This document shows positions 28,529-42,021 of a DNA stretch of 64,000 nt, piece by piece. Below the pieces are notes generated by a model. It searched no databases and was not told the DNA's origin. It saw only the letters and a program-made list of their open reading frames with translations. Source of the DNA: Acidobacteriota bacterium (GTDB taxonomy: Bacteria; Acidobacteriota; Blastocatellia; RBC074); assembly GCA_016715865.1 (NCBI GenBank), contig JADJXM010000006.1, positions 248,001-312,000 of the forward strand. Reading direction: 5' to 3'. Each line of letters begins with the position of its first letter. Position 1 is the stretch's first letter. Both the position numbers and the translations under genes were made by a program.

Positions 28529-29163
28529 CTGACGCTCTGTTTTGTCAGGGCGATTTTGACGCTGACGGCTCCGCGAACGTCTCCTTCGTTATAACCAAGC
28601 GCTTTATCGTTAGGATACCGTCGCTGCAGCAGGTTCATGACACCATGCGGGACCTCAGTCACCTGACCGTGACAGTTGAGGCACATCCTGCCGGTGATGA
28701 GCGGTTTCATATACCTCAGGTATTCGACATCCTTCTCGCGAACGACTTCGTAATATTCGTTCTCGAGCTTCTGCTCACGTTTCAGTCGATCGAATTCCTG
28801 CAATTTTGCGAACTCGTACTCGTCAGGTATATCCTTCGGATTCCTGTAACCGAGGCTGACACGCCGCGCATACTGACCGGTCCGCTGGTTGAAATCGCTC
28901 GTCACTTTTTGCGCAACTTCAGCGCAGGCTCGGACAGCACCCTCGTATCCGCCTTTTTCAAGTTCCTGCATCAAAAGTGTTCGCACCTTGTCGGTCAATT
29001 CGCCGGTCAGCTTTCTGGCTTCAACCAGTGCGGCATCCTCGCGTGATCCCGCCTGCTGCCCGACTGATGCGACGCCCTGGCCGCGCCAGCTGAAAACGAC
29101 TGCCGCAACGAAAACCGCTACTAAAAACAGTCTGATAAATCTTTCGGACAGGTTGGATTTCAT
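28525..29163 (-). CDS. DUF3365 haem-binding (Tll0287-like) protein
   Basis: 212 residues from ATG 29163, chosen because GGAAGGTGG lies just upstream; ATG 29184 has no such site. It has a signal anchor ('LFLVAVFVAAVVFSW'), a helical 'ACAEVAQKVTSDFNQRTGQ' region, 'GQYARRVSLGYRNPKD', and one c-type haem site 'MCLNCHG' near the C-terminus, followed by 'YNEGDVRGAVSVKIAL'. This is the DUF3365/Tll0287 fold, a haem sensor or redox protein. It suggests the efflux operon includes periplasmic redox sensing or electron transfer. The stop overlaps the TolC-like gene start. Confidence 0.9.
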
Positions 29164-29208
29164 GATCCACCTTCCTTCCTTCATTCACCCGATCAGGGGC
29201 CATTGCCT

Positions 29209-29427
29209 TTAAACGCGGGCGACCTTGGACGGATCATCTCCGCTTTTTGCGCCCATCCATTTCAGAAAAGCCATCATCGGACACCAGTTGGTGAAGGCCG
29301 ATTGAATCAGATTGAGCGCGACGAAACCCGTCAGATAAAACCAGTTCTGGCTGTGATAAGTTCCAAGCAGCACGCTTACCAGAACAATCGTTCCTGCAAT
29401 CAATCTCAGATATCTTTCCACTGTCAT
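29209..29427 (-). CDS. DUF2892 small membrane protein
   Basis: 72 residues of the DUF2892 (YgaP transmembrane) family: 'VERYLRLIAGTIVLVSVLLG' and 'FYLTGFVALNLIQSAFTNWC', a two-helix hairpin ending in 'CPMMAFLKWMG'. The start at 29427 is preferred: AAAGGAG lies 9 nt upstream, whereas for ATG 29436 the same site would be immediately adjacent. The family often accompanies rhodaneses and sulfur-handling genes, and a CstB-like gene lies downstream here. It is part of the - strand operon. Confidence 0.9.
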   Translation of the reverse strand: MTVERYLRLIAGTIVLVSVLLGTYHSQNWFYLTGFVALNLIQSAFTNWCPMMAFLKWMGAKSGDDPSKVARV

Positions 29428-29546
29428 TTTTATCATCTCCTTTATTGCCGATCGAAATCGGCCTGATTAACGCTCGAAGCCCGCTCAGGCACCTTCTTAA
29501 CCCCCATATCATCACGTCGATACTCGACGTCACATGTGTTGTTCAT

Positions 29547-29636
29547 TCAGCCGGGAACGCCGAAACGCGGCAATACCCACCTCATGACAATCACGTACCC
29601 GACGAAAATACCCACTGGCCAGAACCACTCAGCCAC
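29547..29636 (-). CDS. 29-residue membrane peptide
   Basis: Starts at GTG 29636 and stops at TGA 29547-29549. The peptide reads roughly 'MAEWFWPVGIFVGYVIVM' then 'RWVLPRFGVPG': an aromatic N-terminus, one membrane helix and a basic, Pro-containing end. AAAAGGGG lies at a good distance before the GTG. It begins 18 bp after the DUF302 stop, in the same frame but as a separate reading unit. Composition and position suggest a genuine small transmembrane component of the operon; I know no named family. Confidence 0.55.
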   Translation of the reverse strand: MAEWFWPVGIFVGYVIVMRWVLPRFGVPG

Positions 29637-29654
29637 TGCACACCCCTTTTCCAG

Positions 29655-30074
29655 CTACAGGCTGTCGATCGCCCGCTGCAGTTTCTCGTTGACCATCGCA
29701 GCCGACTCATCCAGCTTCGGATTGCCGACTACCGATAACATCTTCACGGCATCGATAGCTGCTACTACCGATTGGCCGTCCTCCTCATAAACCACCACAT
29801 TGCACGGCAGCAACAGACCCAATCCAATCTCCTCCTTCAACGCATGCCATGCGATCGGCGGATTGCAGGCTCCGAGTATGACGTAGTCCCGGAAATCGAC
29901 GCCCAGTTTCTCCTGCATCTTTTCCTTGATGTCGATCTCGCACAAAACTCCAAAGCCTTCCTTCTTTAACGCTTCGCGCGCCAGTTCCACCGCTTCTCCA
30001 AATGCCACCGGCAGTCTCCGCGCATATCCATATCCCATTTTTTCAACAGATTTTTTTATTGCTTTTTCACTCAT
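29655..30074 (-). CDS. DUF302-family protein
   Basis: 139 residues of the DUF302 fold: 'AVELAREALKKEGFGVLCEI', 'MQEKLGVDFRDYVILGACNP', 'LGLLLPCNVVVYEEDGQSVV' and 'NEKLQRAIDSL'. The two Cys (in 'LGACNP' and 'LLPCNV') are typical of the family and could bind a metal or sulfur species. No signal peptide. A strong AAGGAGGT precedes the ATG. It is the first gene of the operon divergent from the ArsR-family regulator, which implies control by that regulator. Confidence 0.92.
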   Translation of the reverse strand: MSEKAIKKSVEKMGYGYARRLPVAFGEAVELAREALKKEGFGVLCEIDIKEKMQEKLGVDFRDYVILGACNPPIAWHALKEEIGLGLLLPCNVVVYEEDGQSVVAAIDAVKMLSVVGNPKLDESAAMVNEKLQRAIDSL

Positions 30075-30331
30075 CTGGTACCTCCTTAATAATTCGACTA
30101 TTTCTTATTTCGCATTGCTTATGCCACGATCCCTCAATTCCCCCCGATTATTTCTCTCCTTCCAATCATCAGCCCTTTAACCTCTTTAAATCAACCATTT
30201 AACATTATGTAGCCATTCGGATTCGGAGTAGCACCTCGTGTTGATATTGCTTCCGGAATGCGAAAAATTCCTCTTAAATCCAACCAGATGATTTATTTTC
30301 CCCACCCATCATTCATATCTGCATTTTTTTA

Positions 30332-30360
30332 TTGCCTGTCGCTTCAAAGACCGCTATACT
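30332..30360 (+). promoter_or_regulatory. Promoter of the ArsR-family gene
   Basis: TTGCCT (30332-30337) and TATACT (30355-30360) with a 17-bp spacer. Predicted start near 30367, directly before the 20-bp palindrome, so a bound repressor would block initiation or early elongation. Confidence 0.6.
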
Positions 30361-30363
30361 CAC

Positions 30364-30404
<41 letters not shown>

Positions 30405-30439
30405 GAAAAGTTTTAGAGTAGTAAGAGGTAAAGATAAAG

Positions 30440-30787
<348 letters not shown>

Positions 30788-30885
30788 GATTGATCAGGCG
30801 CCAGAATCAAACAGCCAACCCACACTCTGTCTTGACTTGTCCTGCGGCATTCTGCGCGTTATTCTATCGGGCTTACATAAAATCA

Positions 30886-30955
30886 GTGAAAAGTGATGAG
30901 TGACTTGAAATTATTCAATAGACAATCGTTTAAATGAATTCTCATCACTTATCAC
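30886..30955. repeat. Inverted repeat between ArsR gene and ferredoxin-like gene
   Basis: AAGTGATGAG (30891-30900) is perfectly complemented by CTCATCACTT (30941-30950), and the flanks ('gtgaaaagtgatgagtgac') extend the pairing imperfectly. It may serve as a terminator for the regulator gene, without a proper T-run, or belong to the small-repeat population of this genome. Confidence 0.55.
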
Positions 30956-30997
30956 CCGTCACATTTCAATTAATCAGAAATGAGGAATGGTCCATCT

Positions 30998-31996
30998 ATG
31001 TCCGATTCTGCAAGTGCATTTGTATCATTTTTAGACCGTCACGATGATGCGGCGTGGGCCGCCATCGTATCGGAGCTGACGCCGTCGATGCATGAGGTCG
31101 ATCGTCGAGCGACGCGTATCTGGTTCGCCTTTCATCCGGTCAAGCTGCACCGCGCATTGGCGGCGTCGGCCGATCCCGAAGAGACGGCGAAGCGGTTGAT
31201 TCTGAAGGGCAGTTACCGGCTCACCGATCAGATCGATACATCTGCAGAGTTTCTGTACGGGCATCGCTACTGGCCGGAGGTGAGGCGTCAAGTCGCCGAG
31301 CACGCAGGTCGAGGCAGTGAAGCTCCGCTCTCCGATCAGATCAAAGAGGTCGCCGGTCGAATCGCCGCTAAGGTCAAGGCTGACACATCGTTCCTGACAG
31401 GGATAACAGCGGTGGGATTCGGGACGCTACAACAGGTGGGACTCGAGCTGTTTTCCCAGCCTGCCGGAAAAGGAAGTTACGGCAGGACATGGAACAAAAC
31501 CCCGGATCAGATCGTGGCGGACCGTGCGAAGGACGATGGTCAGGGCATCTTCGGATTTCTCAAAACGGTCGACAAGGAGTTCAGCGTCAGGTTCAACGAA
31601 CAGACTCCCGGCAGTTCGTTCAAGGTCGTCAACATGCAGGATGTGACGACTGCGGCCGCCGAGGACAAAGGCGATCACAGCAATCTGGATTCGCGGTGCC
31701 GTCCTGGAGAAGGGCCTATCCCTGTGGAATGCCGAACGGCCGCCTGCGGAACGTGCTGGGTCGGCGTGCTTTCACCGACTGAAAAGATCTCTCCTCCAAA
31801 CGATCGCGAGATCAATCGCTGGGTCTATTTCGGTTATGAAGGCTTCACCGGCGAGAGCGACTCGCCCATCCGCCTGGCCTGTCAGATGAAAGCATACGGC
31901 AACGTGACGATCGTCATTCCGCCATGGAACGGCCAGCTTGGAAAGCTCGATCGCAAAGAGAAGAGCGCCTCAGCCGGAGCGGGCGAAATAAATTAA
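30998..31996 (+). CDS. Protein with C-terminal 2Fe-2S ferredoxin-type domain
   Basis: 332 residues from ATG 30998 (the frame could begin at 30980). The N-terminal two-thirds is helical and unassigned ('LDRHDDAAWAAIVSEL', 'RATRIWFAFHPVKLHRAL'). The C-terminal part has the plant/adrenodoxin-type cluster motif: Cys residues in 'PVECRTAACGTCWVGVL' plus the distal 'IRLACQMKAYGNVTIVIP'. It should hold one 2Fe-2S cluster and transfer electrons; the partner is unknown. It follows the regulator after about 200 bp and may or may not belong to that regulon. A 47-bp perfect inverted repeat begins 5 bp after its stop. Confidence 0.8.
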   Translation: MSDSASAFVSFLDRHDDAAWAAIVSELTPSMHEVDRRATRIWFAFHPVKLHRALAASADPEETAKRLILKGSYRLTDQIDTSAEFLYGHRYWPEVRRQVAEHAGRGSEAPLSDQIKEVAGRIAAKVKADTSFLTGITAVGFGTLQQVGLELFSQPAGKGSYGRTWNKTPDQIVADRAKDDGQGIFGFLKTVDKEFSVRFNEQTPGSSFKVVNMQDVTTAAAEDKGDHSNLDSRCRPGEGPIPVECRTAACGTCWVGVLSPTEKISPPNDREINRWVYFGYEGFTGESDSPIRLACQMKAYGNVTIVIPPWNGQLGKLDRKEKSASAGAGEIN

Positions 31997-32001
31997 AAAA
32001 A

Positions 32002-32122
32002 AAAATGAAGGAGAATGTGGAGTGCGGCGGCCCGGCGCCGCTTTGGTATCCACTTTAAACAAAGTCAGAAGGTAGTACCAAAGCGGCGCCGGGCCGCCGC
32101 ACTCCACATTCTCCTTCATTTT
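32002..32122. repeat. Perfect 47-bp inverted repeat (family F)
   Basis: Arms 32002-32048 and 32076-32122 are perfect reverse complements over 47 bp, with a 27-nt loop. Core words: 'gtggagtgcggcggcccgg' and 'cgccgctttggta'. It lies between the ferredoxin-like gene and the acylase gene. Such perfection implies recent origin, gene conversion between arms, or selection on the hairpin. It should terminate or stabilise the upstream mRNA. Confidence 0.95.
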
Positions 32123-32219
32123 CAAGCCATGGTCTGAGCAGTTACCTTACCTTTCATATTTAAAGTCGGCGCGTGTTACAATTCCCCGGAATTTCCAAAC
32201 ATCTGAAGAGGAGCCCGGC

Positions 32220-34556
<2,337 letters not shown>

Positions 34557-34559
34557 AAT

Positions 34560-36412
<1,853 letters not shown>

Positions 36413-36483
36413 ATATTGCGGGCAACCATTTCTCCACGGGCGTCAATCTAAGCCCACGATCGAGCGGTCATAGGTGAGCAACC

Positions 36484-39400
36484 ATGCGAATGAGTTATGC
36501 CGGCAAATCAACAACCCTTACGTTTTTAATACTCATCCTCTGCGTCCTGACCTGGGATACCGCAGCTCAAAAACCCGCGAAGAACCCGAAACTCAAAAAT
36601 GGCAGTTCGTTTTCAGGAGAACTGGCAAAGGATCAGACGAATTCCTATCGCATCAAATTACACAGGGATGAGTTTCTATCGCTCTCGATCATCCAGCGAC
36701 GCGGAGACATCATCGCCTCGCTGGTAGATGAATCCGGGCAATCGGTAATCGAGGTCGATGACCGGCGCAAGGATGATCAGGAACCTGAACAGCTGAGCTT
36801 CATCGCCGAACTGAATGGTGATTACCGGCTCAATGTCCGCTCATCAGGCAAAAGTGAAGAGACAGCCGTGTTCGAACTTGCTGTGACCGGTCTGCGCAAG
36901 GCGACTGAAAAAGACAAAATGTGCGTATCGGCCGAACAGGCCATGCGCTCCGCCAGGGCTCTTGCTTCGGGAAAAGAGCCTGAAAAGCTGAAACAGGCCG
37001 TTGAGAGATATCAAGCCACACTTTCATCGTGGCAGAAACTTGGGGATAAACGAAGAGAGGCTGATGCACAGCGAGGGATGGGTCGTGCGTTGAACTCACT
37101 GGGTGAGTATGACCGGGCGATGGAGGCTTTCAACAAGGCGCTGGCTCTGAGGCGGGAACTCTCGGATCGCCGTGGAGAAGCCCGCTTGCTGGCCGACATC
37201 GGCGACGTTCACGAATCGAAGAAGCAATTTCGAGAGGCCGTCGAATCGTTCAAGCAGTCGCTGCCGCTCTTGCGCGAGGCCGGATTGAAACGCGATGAGG
37301 CTGTCACACTGACCAACATCGGCGCCGATTATCACCTGATGAGAGAATATAAACTGGCGCTCGATTTCTTCGCTCAGGCGGTGACCGTCTGGAAGACTAC
37401 TGACAGCAGAAGCGAAGAGGCCGGGGCTCATGTTCGCGCCGGACGAACGCATGAGTCGCTCAACTCATTTGATAAAGCCATCGAAAGTTACCAGCTGGCA
37501 TTCGCGCTTTACCAGGCGGCGGCCGATCAGGCGGGCGAGGCATCGATGCGGTATGATCTTGGCATCGCTTACCGCCAGACAGGCCGCAACAAAGAGGCGC
37601 TCGAGAGCCTTGAGCAGGCTCTGCGAATCTGGCAGACCCTTGAGAAGAAGAACGAGCAGGCCAGCACACATAACTATCTGGGCATGGTCAATCGTACGCT
37701 CGGAGAGAATCAAAAGGCGATCGATCATTACACTCAGGCTATCAGCCTGAGCCGTGAATTGAAGAATCCGCGCCTCGAAGCGACGGTGCTCAACAACATG
37801 GCCCTCATTAATTTTGCGCTTGGCGATTACCGCAGGGCGCTCGATACGCTGGCGGAGGTGCTGCCTCTGCGCCGCGCCAACAAGGACCGTGCGGGCGAGG
37901 CCAGCACTCTGACAAATCTCGGAGCCATCAACGCCAATCTCGGGCAGAATGAACAGGCGCTCGATTTTTACAGTCAGGCGCTGCCGATCTGGCGTGAGGA
38001 GAATCGTAAGGGCGAAGAGGCAATCGTCACTCACAACATCGGCGAGACATATGACCGGCTCGGCGAAAAGCAGAAAGCGCTGGATCAGTTCACCAGAGCG
38101 CTCGCGCTGATCAAACCGATTGGAGCAAAGCAACTTGAAGGGCAGACGACAACCAGCATGGCTACGCTCTACTTCTCGCTCGGAGAGTATCAGAGGGCAA
38201 AGGAACTCTATCTCGCATCGCTCGATGTACACCGGGCAACTGGCAACAAGACAGACGAAACACTCACGCTGAATCAGCTTGGCTACCTGCATTATGAAAT
38301 TGACGAAAATGAGACCGCGCTGAAATATTTGGAGGCGGCGATGGTTCTCTGGAAACAGATCGGCGACGTGCGTGGAGAAGCCGTTTCACTGAACACTATT
38401 GCAAATGTCCACCGGTCACTCGGCGAATCTGAAAAATCGATCGGTTTCGCCGATCAGGCTATATCTCTCCATCAGAAGGTCGGCAATCGCGGCGGTGAAG
38501 CCGAAGCGTTAATCATCATCGGCCAGATCGCTGGAGCATCAGGAGAGCGGGGAAAGGCTATTGATGCACTGACGCGTGCGATCGAATTGAGCCGCGCCGT
38601 CAGCGATCCGTCGCTCGAATCAAAAGCTCGCTATGAAATCGCCCGTGTCGAACTCGAATCCGGTAACCTGACCGAATCACGCGGCCAGATCGAAGAGACG
38701 CTGCGCATAGTCGAAACGCTGCGCACAAAGGTCGCCAGTCAGGAGTTGCGAAGCTCGTATTTCGCCACGGTCCAGAAATATTACGATCTTTACATCGATC
38801 TGCTCATGCAGATGCACGAACGCGACGCGGGCAAGGGGTTCGACGGCGAGGCATTGCAGGCGAGCGAGCGGGCGCGGGCACGCAGCCTGATCGAGATGCT
38901 GACCGAGGCCAATGCCAGGATTCGCGAAGGCGTCGCTCCTCAACTGCTCGACCGTGAGCGACTATTGCAGCAGCAGCTTAATGAAAAAGCAGACTCTCTC
39001 GCCCGGCTATACACAGGCAACTTCACCGCCGAACAGGTCAATGAGCTGAAAAGTGCGATCGATTCGCTGACCTCAGAGTTCCAGGAGGTCCGCTCGCAGA
39101 TCCGCCTCTCAAGCCCGCGCTATGCCGCTCTGACGCAGCCTTCTCCGCTGACGCTCGATCAGATTCAGAATCGAATTCTGGATGATGAGACAGTCCTGCT
39201 CGAATACGCGCTCGGAGAGAAACGCAGCTTCCTCTGGATGGTCAGCCGGCAGGGCATGAGCAGCCATGCACTGCCTGACCGCTCGACCATCGAGGCACTC
39301 GCCAGGCAGACTCACCAACTGTTCAGCAAACCGAATTCAATAGCAGCGCCGCCCTCGTCGCAAAGAAGGTTGAAATACATCCCTGGCGCTGAGCCCGACC

Positions 39401-40443
39401 CGCAGGCCGCAGCCAGACAGGCATTCAATGAGTTGAGCAGGATGCTGCTCGGCCCTGTCGCCGGCAAGCTGGGCACAAAACGCCTGCTCATCGTCGCCGA
39501 AGGCGCACTGCAATACGTGCCGTTTGCCGCCCTGATCGAGCCCGCGCCAAGGCGAACCGGACGTAGAAATTCCGGTCGGACGACAGGCGGAGCCGGCGCT
39601 CCGTTGATCATCAATCACGAGATCGTCAGCCTGCCTTCAGCCTCGACTCTAGCAGTCATTCGCAACGAAACAGCCGATCGTCAACCGGCGCCCGAGTTGC
39701 TCGCCATCCTGGCCGATCCGGTCTTCGAAAAGGACGATGAACGCGTCCATGGAAGGCCTGATCAGAAGGTCGCCAAACCTGCCGAATCACAAGGCCAGAC
39801 TGTCGCTGGTGAACGTCTCATCAAGCATCTCAAGCAAAAAGATGGTCAGACCGGCCCGCTGCGCATCCCCCGCTTGCCATTCACTCGCGAAGAAGCAGGC
39901 ATTGTCAGCGCACTCGTTCCGCCTGCAAACCGCCTCGAAGCCCTGGATTTCGCTGCCAATCGCACGACAGCGACATCGGAGTCGCTGAGTCGATACCGCT
40001 ACCTGCACTTCGCCACTCACGGCTATCTCGACAGCGAACGACCCGAACTTTCAGCTCTCGTACTCTCGCTGGTCAATGAAAAGGGCGCTCAGCAGAGTGG
40101 TTTTCTTTACGCACACGAAGTCTATAATCTGAAACTGCCGGCAGAAGTCGTCGTCCTGAGCGCATGCGAAACCGGTCTCGGCAAAGAGATCCGCGGGGAA
40201 GGGCTGGTCGGTCTGACACGCGGGTTTATGTACGCCGGTGCTCCGCGCGTTGTCGTCAGCCTGTGGAGCGTCAACGACAAGGCGACGGCTGAATTGATGG
40301 GCGCTTTCTACCGGCATATGCTGGCCGAAGGCATGCGCCCGGCAGCCGCTCTGCGCGCAGCTCAAATCGAAATGCTTCAGAAGCCCCATTGGCAATCACC
40401 ATATTTCTGGGCCGCTTTCGTGCTTCAGGGAGAATGGAAGTGA
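36484..40443 (+). CDS. Secreted TPR-CHAT protease
   Basis: 1319 residues. A signal peptide ('FLILILCVLTWDTAAQK') is followed by a PPC-like beta domain (about 40-140: 'YRIKLHRDEFLSLSIIQRRG', 'LNGDYRLNVRSSG'), about fifteen TPR units with the recurring pattern 'LGEYDRAMEAFNKALALRR' (about 170-780), a coiled coil, and a C-terminal CHAT domain (about 1010-1319). The caspase-like dyad is present: His1179 in 'LHFATHGYLD' and Cys1228 in 'VLSACETGLG', plus 'SLWSVNDKATAELMGAFY'. CHAT proteins are Cys proteases or scaffolds, several in defence systems; a secreted one with kinase and DUF4384 neighbours suggests envelope signalling instead. AGGTGAG precedes the ATG. Confidence 0.95.
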   Translation: MRMSYAGKSTTLTFLILILCVLTWDTAAQKPAKNPKLKNGSSFSGELAKDQTNSYRIKLHRDEFLSLSIIQRRGDIIASLVDESGQSVIEVDDRRKDDQEPEQLSFIAELNGDYRLNVRSSGKSEETAVFELAVTGLRKATEKDKMCVSAEQAMRSARALASGKEPEKLKQAVERYQATLSSWQKLGDKRREADAQRGMGRALNSLGEYDRAMEAFNKALALRRELSDRRGEARLLADIGDVHESKKQFREAVESFKQSLPLLREAGLKRDEAVTLTNIGADYHLMREYKLALDFFAQAVTVWKTTDSRSEEAGAHVRAGRTHESLNSFDKAIESYQLAFALYQAAADQAGEASMRYDLGIAYRQTGRNKEALESLEQALRIWQTLEKKNEQASTHNYLGMVNRTLGENQKAIDHYTQAISLSRELKNPRLEATVLNNMALINFALGDYRRALDTLAEVLPLRRANKDRAGEASTLTNLGAINANLGQNEQALDFYSQALPIWREENRKGEEAIVTHNIGETYDRLGEKQKALDQFTRALALIKPIGAKQLEGQTTTSMATLYFSLGEYQRAKELYLASLDVHRATGNKTDETLTLNQLGYLHYEIDENETALKYLEAAMVLWKQIGDVRGEAVSLNTIANVHRSLGESEKSIGFADQAISLHQKVGNRGGEAEALIIIGQIAGASGERGKAIDALTRAIELSRAVSDPSLESKARYEIARVELESGNLTESRGQIEETLRIVETLRTKVASQELRSSYFATVQKYYDLYIDLLMQMHERDAGKGFDGEALQASERARARSLIEMLTEANARIREGVAPQLLDRERLLQQQLNEKADSLARLYTGNFTAEQVNELKSAIDSLTSEFQEVRSQIRLSSPRYAALTQPSPLTLDQIQNRILDDETVLLEYALGEKRSFLWMVSRQGMSSHALPDRSTIEALARQTHQLFSKPNSIAAPPSSQRRLKYIPGAEPDPQAAARQAFNELSRMLLGPVAGKLGTKRLLIVAEGALQYVPFAALIEPAPRRTGRRNSGRTTGGAGAPLIINHEIVSLPSASTLAVIRNETADRQPAPELLAILADPVFEKDDERVHGRPDQKVAKPAESQGQTVAGERLIKHLKQKDGQTGPLRIPRLPFTREEAGIVSALVPPANRLEALDFAANRTTATSESLSRYRYLHFATHGYLDSERPELSALVLSLVNEKGAQQSGFLYAHEVYNLKLPAEVVVLSACETGLGKEIRGEGLVGLTRGFMYAGAPRVVVSLWSVNDKATAELMGAFYRHMLAEGMRPAAALRAAQIEMLQKPHWQSPYFWAAFVLQGEWK

Positions 40444-40446
40444 GTG

Positions 40447-40476
40447 AGTAAAAAGTAGAAAGTATAAAGTATAAAG
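40447..40476. repeat. Family A repeat, single arm
   Basis: Tandem 'gtagaaagtataaagtataa' words directly after the TPR-CHAT stop codon. No complementary arm is near, so it is a partial copy of the family A element. Confidence 0.75.
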
Positions 40477-40545
40477 CGGAGGGAACTGGCAACGGAACCG
40501 CAAGCGTCAGCGCGCGTCCCATCAACACCTGCCAAGGAGAACACA

Positions 40546-41487
40546 ATGGGAAGAAAAATGATCAGTAGTCATGTGATTCAATATTTGTTGATTCCTGTAT
40601 TTGCCTTCGGATTTCAGTATACAGGACTGGCTCAGGACCCTGAAACCGGCACGCGGCGAATCTGGGACACCGAGCTGGTCAAGGCGAAGGCCGCCAGCAA
40701 CACCTCGCCCGGAAAGACGACGCCGCGACGCCGCTATCGTGTGGTGACGCCCCGGATAAACACCGAGGGAGTTTCGGACAATGCGGTCCTCGGAGTCACG
40801 ATCTGGCGGCTCCGCCCGTCAACTCAAACAGATGACAATTCAGTCCGCATCCTTAAACACAAGAGCGACAATTCCAATATCGCCTCGTGGACTCCTGAAC
40901 GGATCTCGGCCGAAACCCCGCTTTCGCCGGGTCAGCGCGTTCGCCTGAGCATCGAAGCGGCCAGAACCGGATACTTGTATGTCGTCGATCGTGAACTTTT
41001 TGCCGACGGCACTATGAGCGATCCCTGGCTCATCTTCCCAAGCACGAGCATCGGCGGCGGAGAAAACCAGGTCACAGTCGGTCGCCTAGTCGATCTGCCC
41101 GGCCTGAACGACGATCCGAACTATTTCACGCTCGACCCGAGCCGACCGGATCAGATCGGAGAACTGCTCAGCGTGATCATCTCGCCGGAACCGCTGCCCG
41201 GTCTCAAAGCCGGCGCCGAGCCGATAAAACTTCCTTCGGATCAGGTGACACAGTGGGAGAAGCAGTGGGGCACAAATGTCGGCCAGCTCGACCTGGAAGG
41301 CGGGGCCGGAACCACCTGGACCAAAGAAGAGAAGGAGGCTGGCCAGACCGATGCCAGAAAACTGACCGGCAATGCACCCTCCCCGCAGACGCTCTTCTAT
41401 CGCCCGGGCACAAAGCCGGATGCTCCGCTGCTGATCAACCTTCGCCTGAGTTACGGCAAAGCAAAGCCGGCAGCTCGAAAGAAATGA
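40546..41487 (+). CDS. Secreted DUF4384-domain protein
   Basis: 313 residues: N-terminal signal peptide ('YLLIPVFAFGFQYTGLAQ'), a linker, then a DUF4384 domain (about 110-230: 'GVTIWRLRP', 'LSPGQRVRLSIEAARTGYLY', 'SDPWLIFPSTSIGGGENQV') and a polar, Lys-rich C-terminus. DUF4384 is found fused to kinases, caspases and proteases; here the same kind of domain is also the outside part of the kinase two genes upstream. AAGGAGA precedes the ATG. Its stop overlaps the next ATG (ATGA). Confidence 0.85.
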   Translation: MGRKMISSHVIQYLLIPVFAFGFQYTGLAQDPETGTRRIWDTELVKAKAASNTSPGKTTPRRRYRVVTPRINTEGVSDNAVLGVTIWRLRPSTQTDDNSVRILKHKSDNSNIASWTPERISAETPLSPGQRVRLSIEAARTGYLYVVDRELFADGTMSDPWLIFPSTSIGGGENQVTVGRLVDLPGLNDDPNYFTLDPSRPDQIGELLSVIISPEPLPGLKAGAEPIKLPSDQVTQWEKQWGTNVGQLDLEGGAGTTWTKEEKEAGQTDARKLTGNAPSPQTLFYRPGTKPDAPLLINLRLSYGKAKPAARKK

Positions 41488-41933
41488 TAGACATGGATGG
41501 AATTTATATGATCGGAATAAGTTGTAAAATGATTTTTGTGCTAGCTCTCAGCTTCGGCGCCATGTGCAGCGCAAAATCAACGGATGGAACCAATGATCCA
41601 CCGCAACGCCTGCGACCACCCGCATCACTGAAATGCTCTCGCGATCATCTGACATCTTTCCAGGGACGAATCATCGATTACAAACGTGGTGAAAAAAGCA
41701 TTTTTCTCAGCGTTCGCACCGATGAAGAGACGACTGAAAATTTCACACTGAAATGGGAAGATACCGAAAATGCCGAAAAATGGTTTCTTCTTCGCGGAGA
41801 AGAGTTTAAAGCCGAAGACTGGAAGCTGATAGAAAGCGCTCACGGCAGGCTGGTCGACGGCATGCGAATCATCGTCTGGGTCTGCGACGACGGATCGAAG
41901 CCGGTCTTTGACTGGCGCCCGAAAGAAAGTTAA
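41484..41933 (+). CDS. Small secreted protein of unknown function
   Basis: 149 residues, translationally coupled to the DUF4384 gene by an ATGA overlap. There is a hydrophobic signal segment ('MIFVLALSFGAMCSA') after a short leader; ATG 41508 is an alternative start. The mature part has 'HLTSFQGRIIDYKRGEKSIF' and 'GRLVDGMRIIVWVCDDGSKP', which looks like a small beta domain. No family recognised. Its coupling places it in the kinase/CHAT/DUF4384 locus. Confidence 0.7.
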   Translation: MIDMDGIYMIGISCKMIFVLALSFGAMCSAKSTDGTNDPPQRLRPPASLKCSRDHLTSFQGRIIDYKRGEKSIFLSVRTDEETTENFTLKWEDTENAEKWFLLRGEEFKAEDWKLIESAHGRLVDGMRIIVWVCDDGSKPVFDWRPKES

Positions 41934-41938
41934 AAACA

Positions 41939-42010
41939 GTTGAAAGTTGAAAGTCAGAAGATTTGATCTCTTTGAGTTTGATAATAATCTTCTGACTTTC
42001 AACTTTTAAC
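41939..42010. repeat. Inverted repeat of the 'gttgaaagt' sub-family
   Basis: Arms 41939-41963 and 41986-42010 (25 nt each, one mismatch), built from 'gttgaaagttgaaagtcag' words. It lies between the convergent small secreted protein (+) and M43 protease (-) genes and ends 11 bp before the latter's stop; it may serve as terminator for both. Confidence 0.9.
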
Positions 42011-42021
42011 TTTTAACCGAT

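Noticed and set aside
36484..41933. A CHAT-based anti-phage defence island
   Set aside because: The CHAT protein carries a signal peptide and there are no gasdermin, nuclease, cyclase or CRISPR partners. Envelope signalling is a better reading, though unproven.
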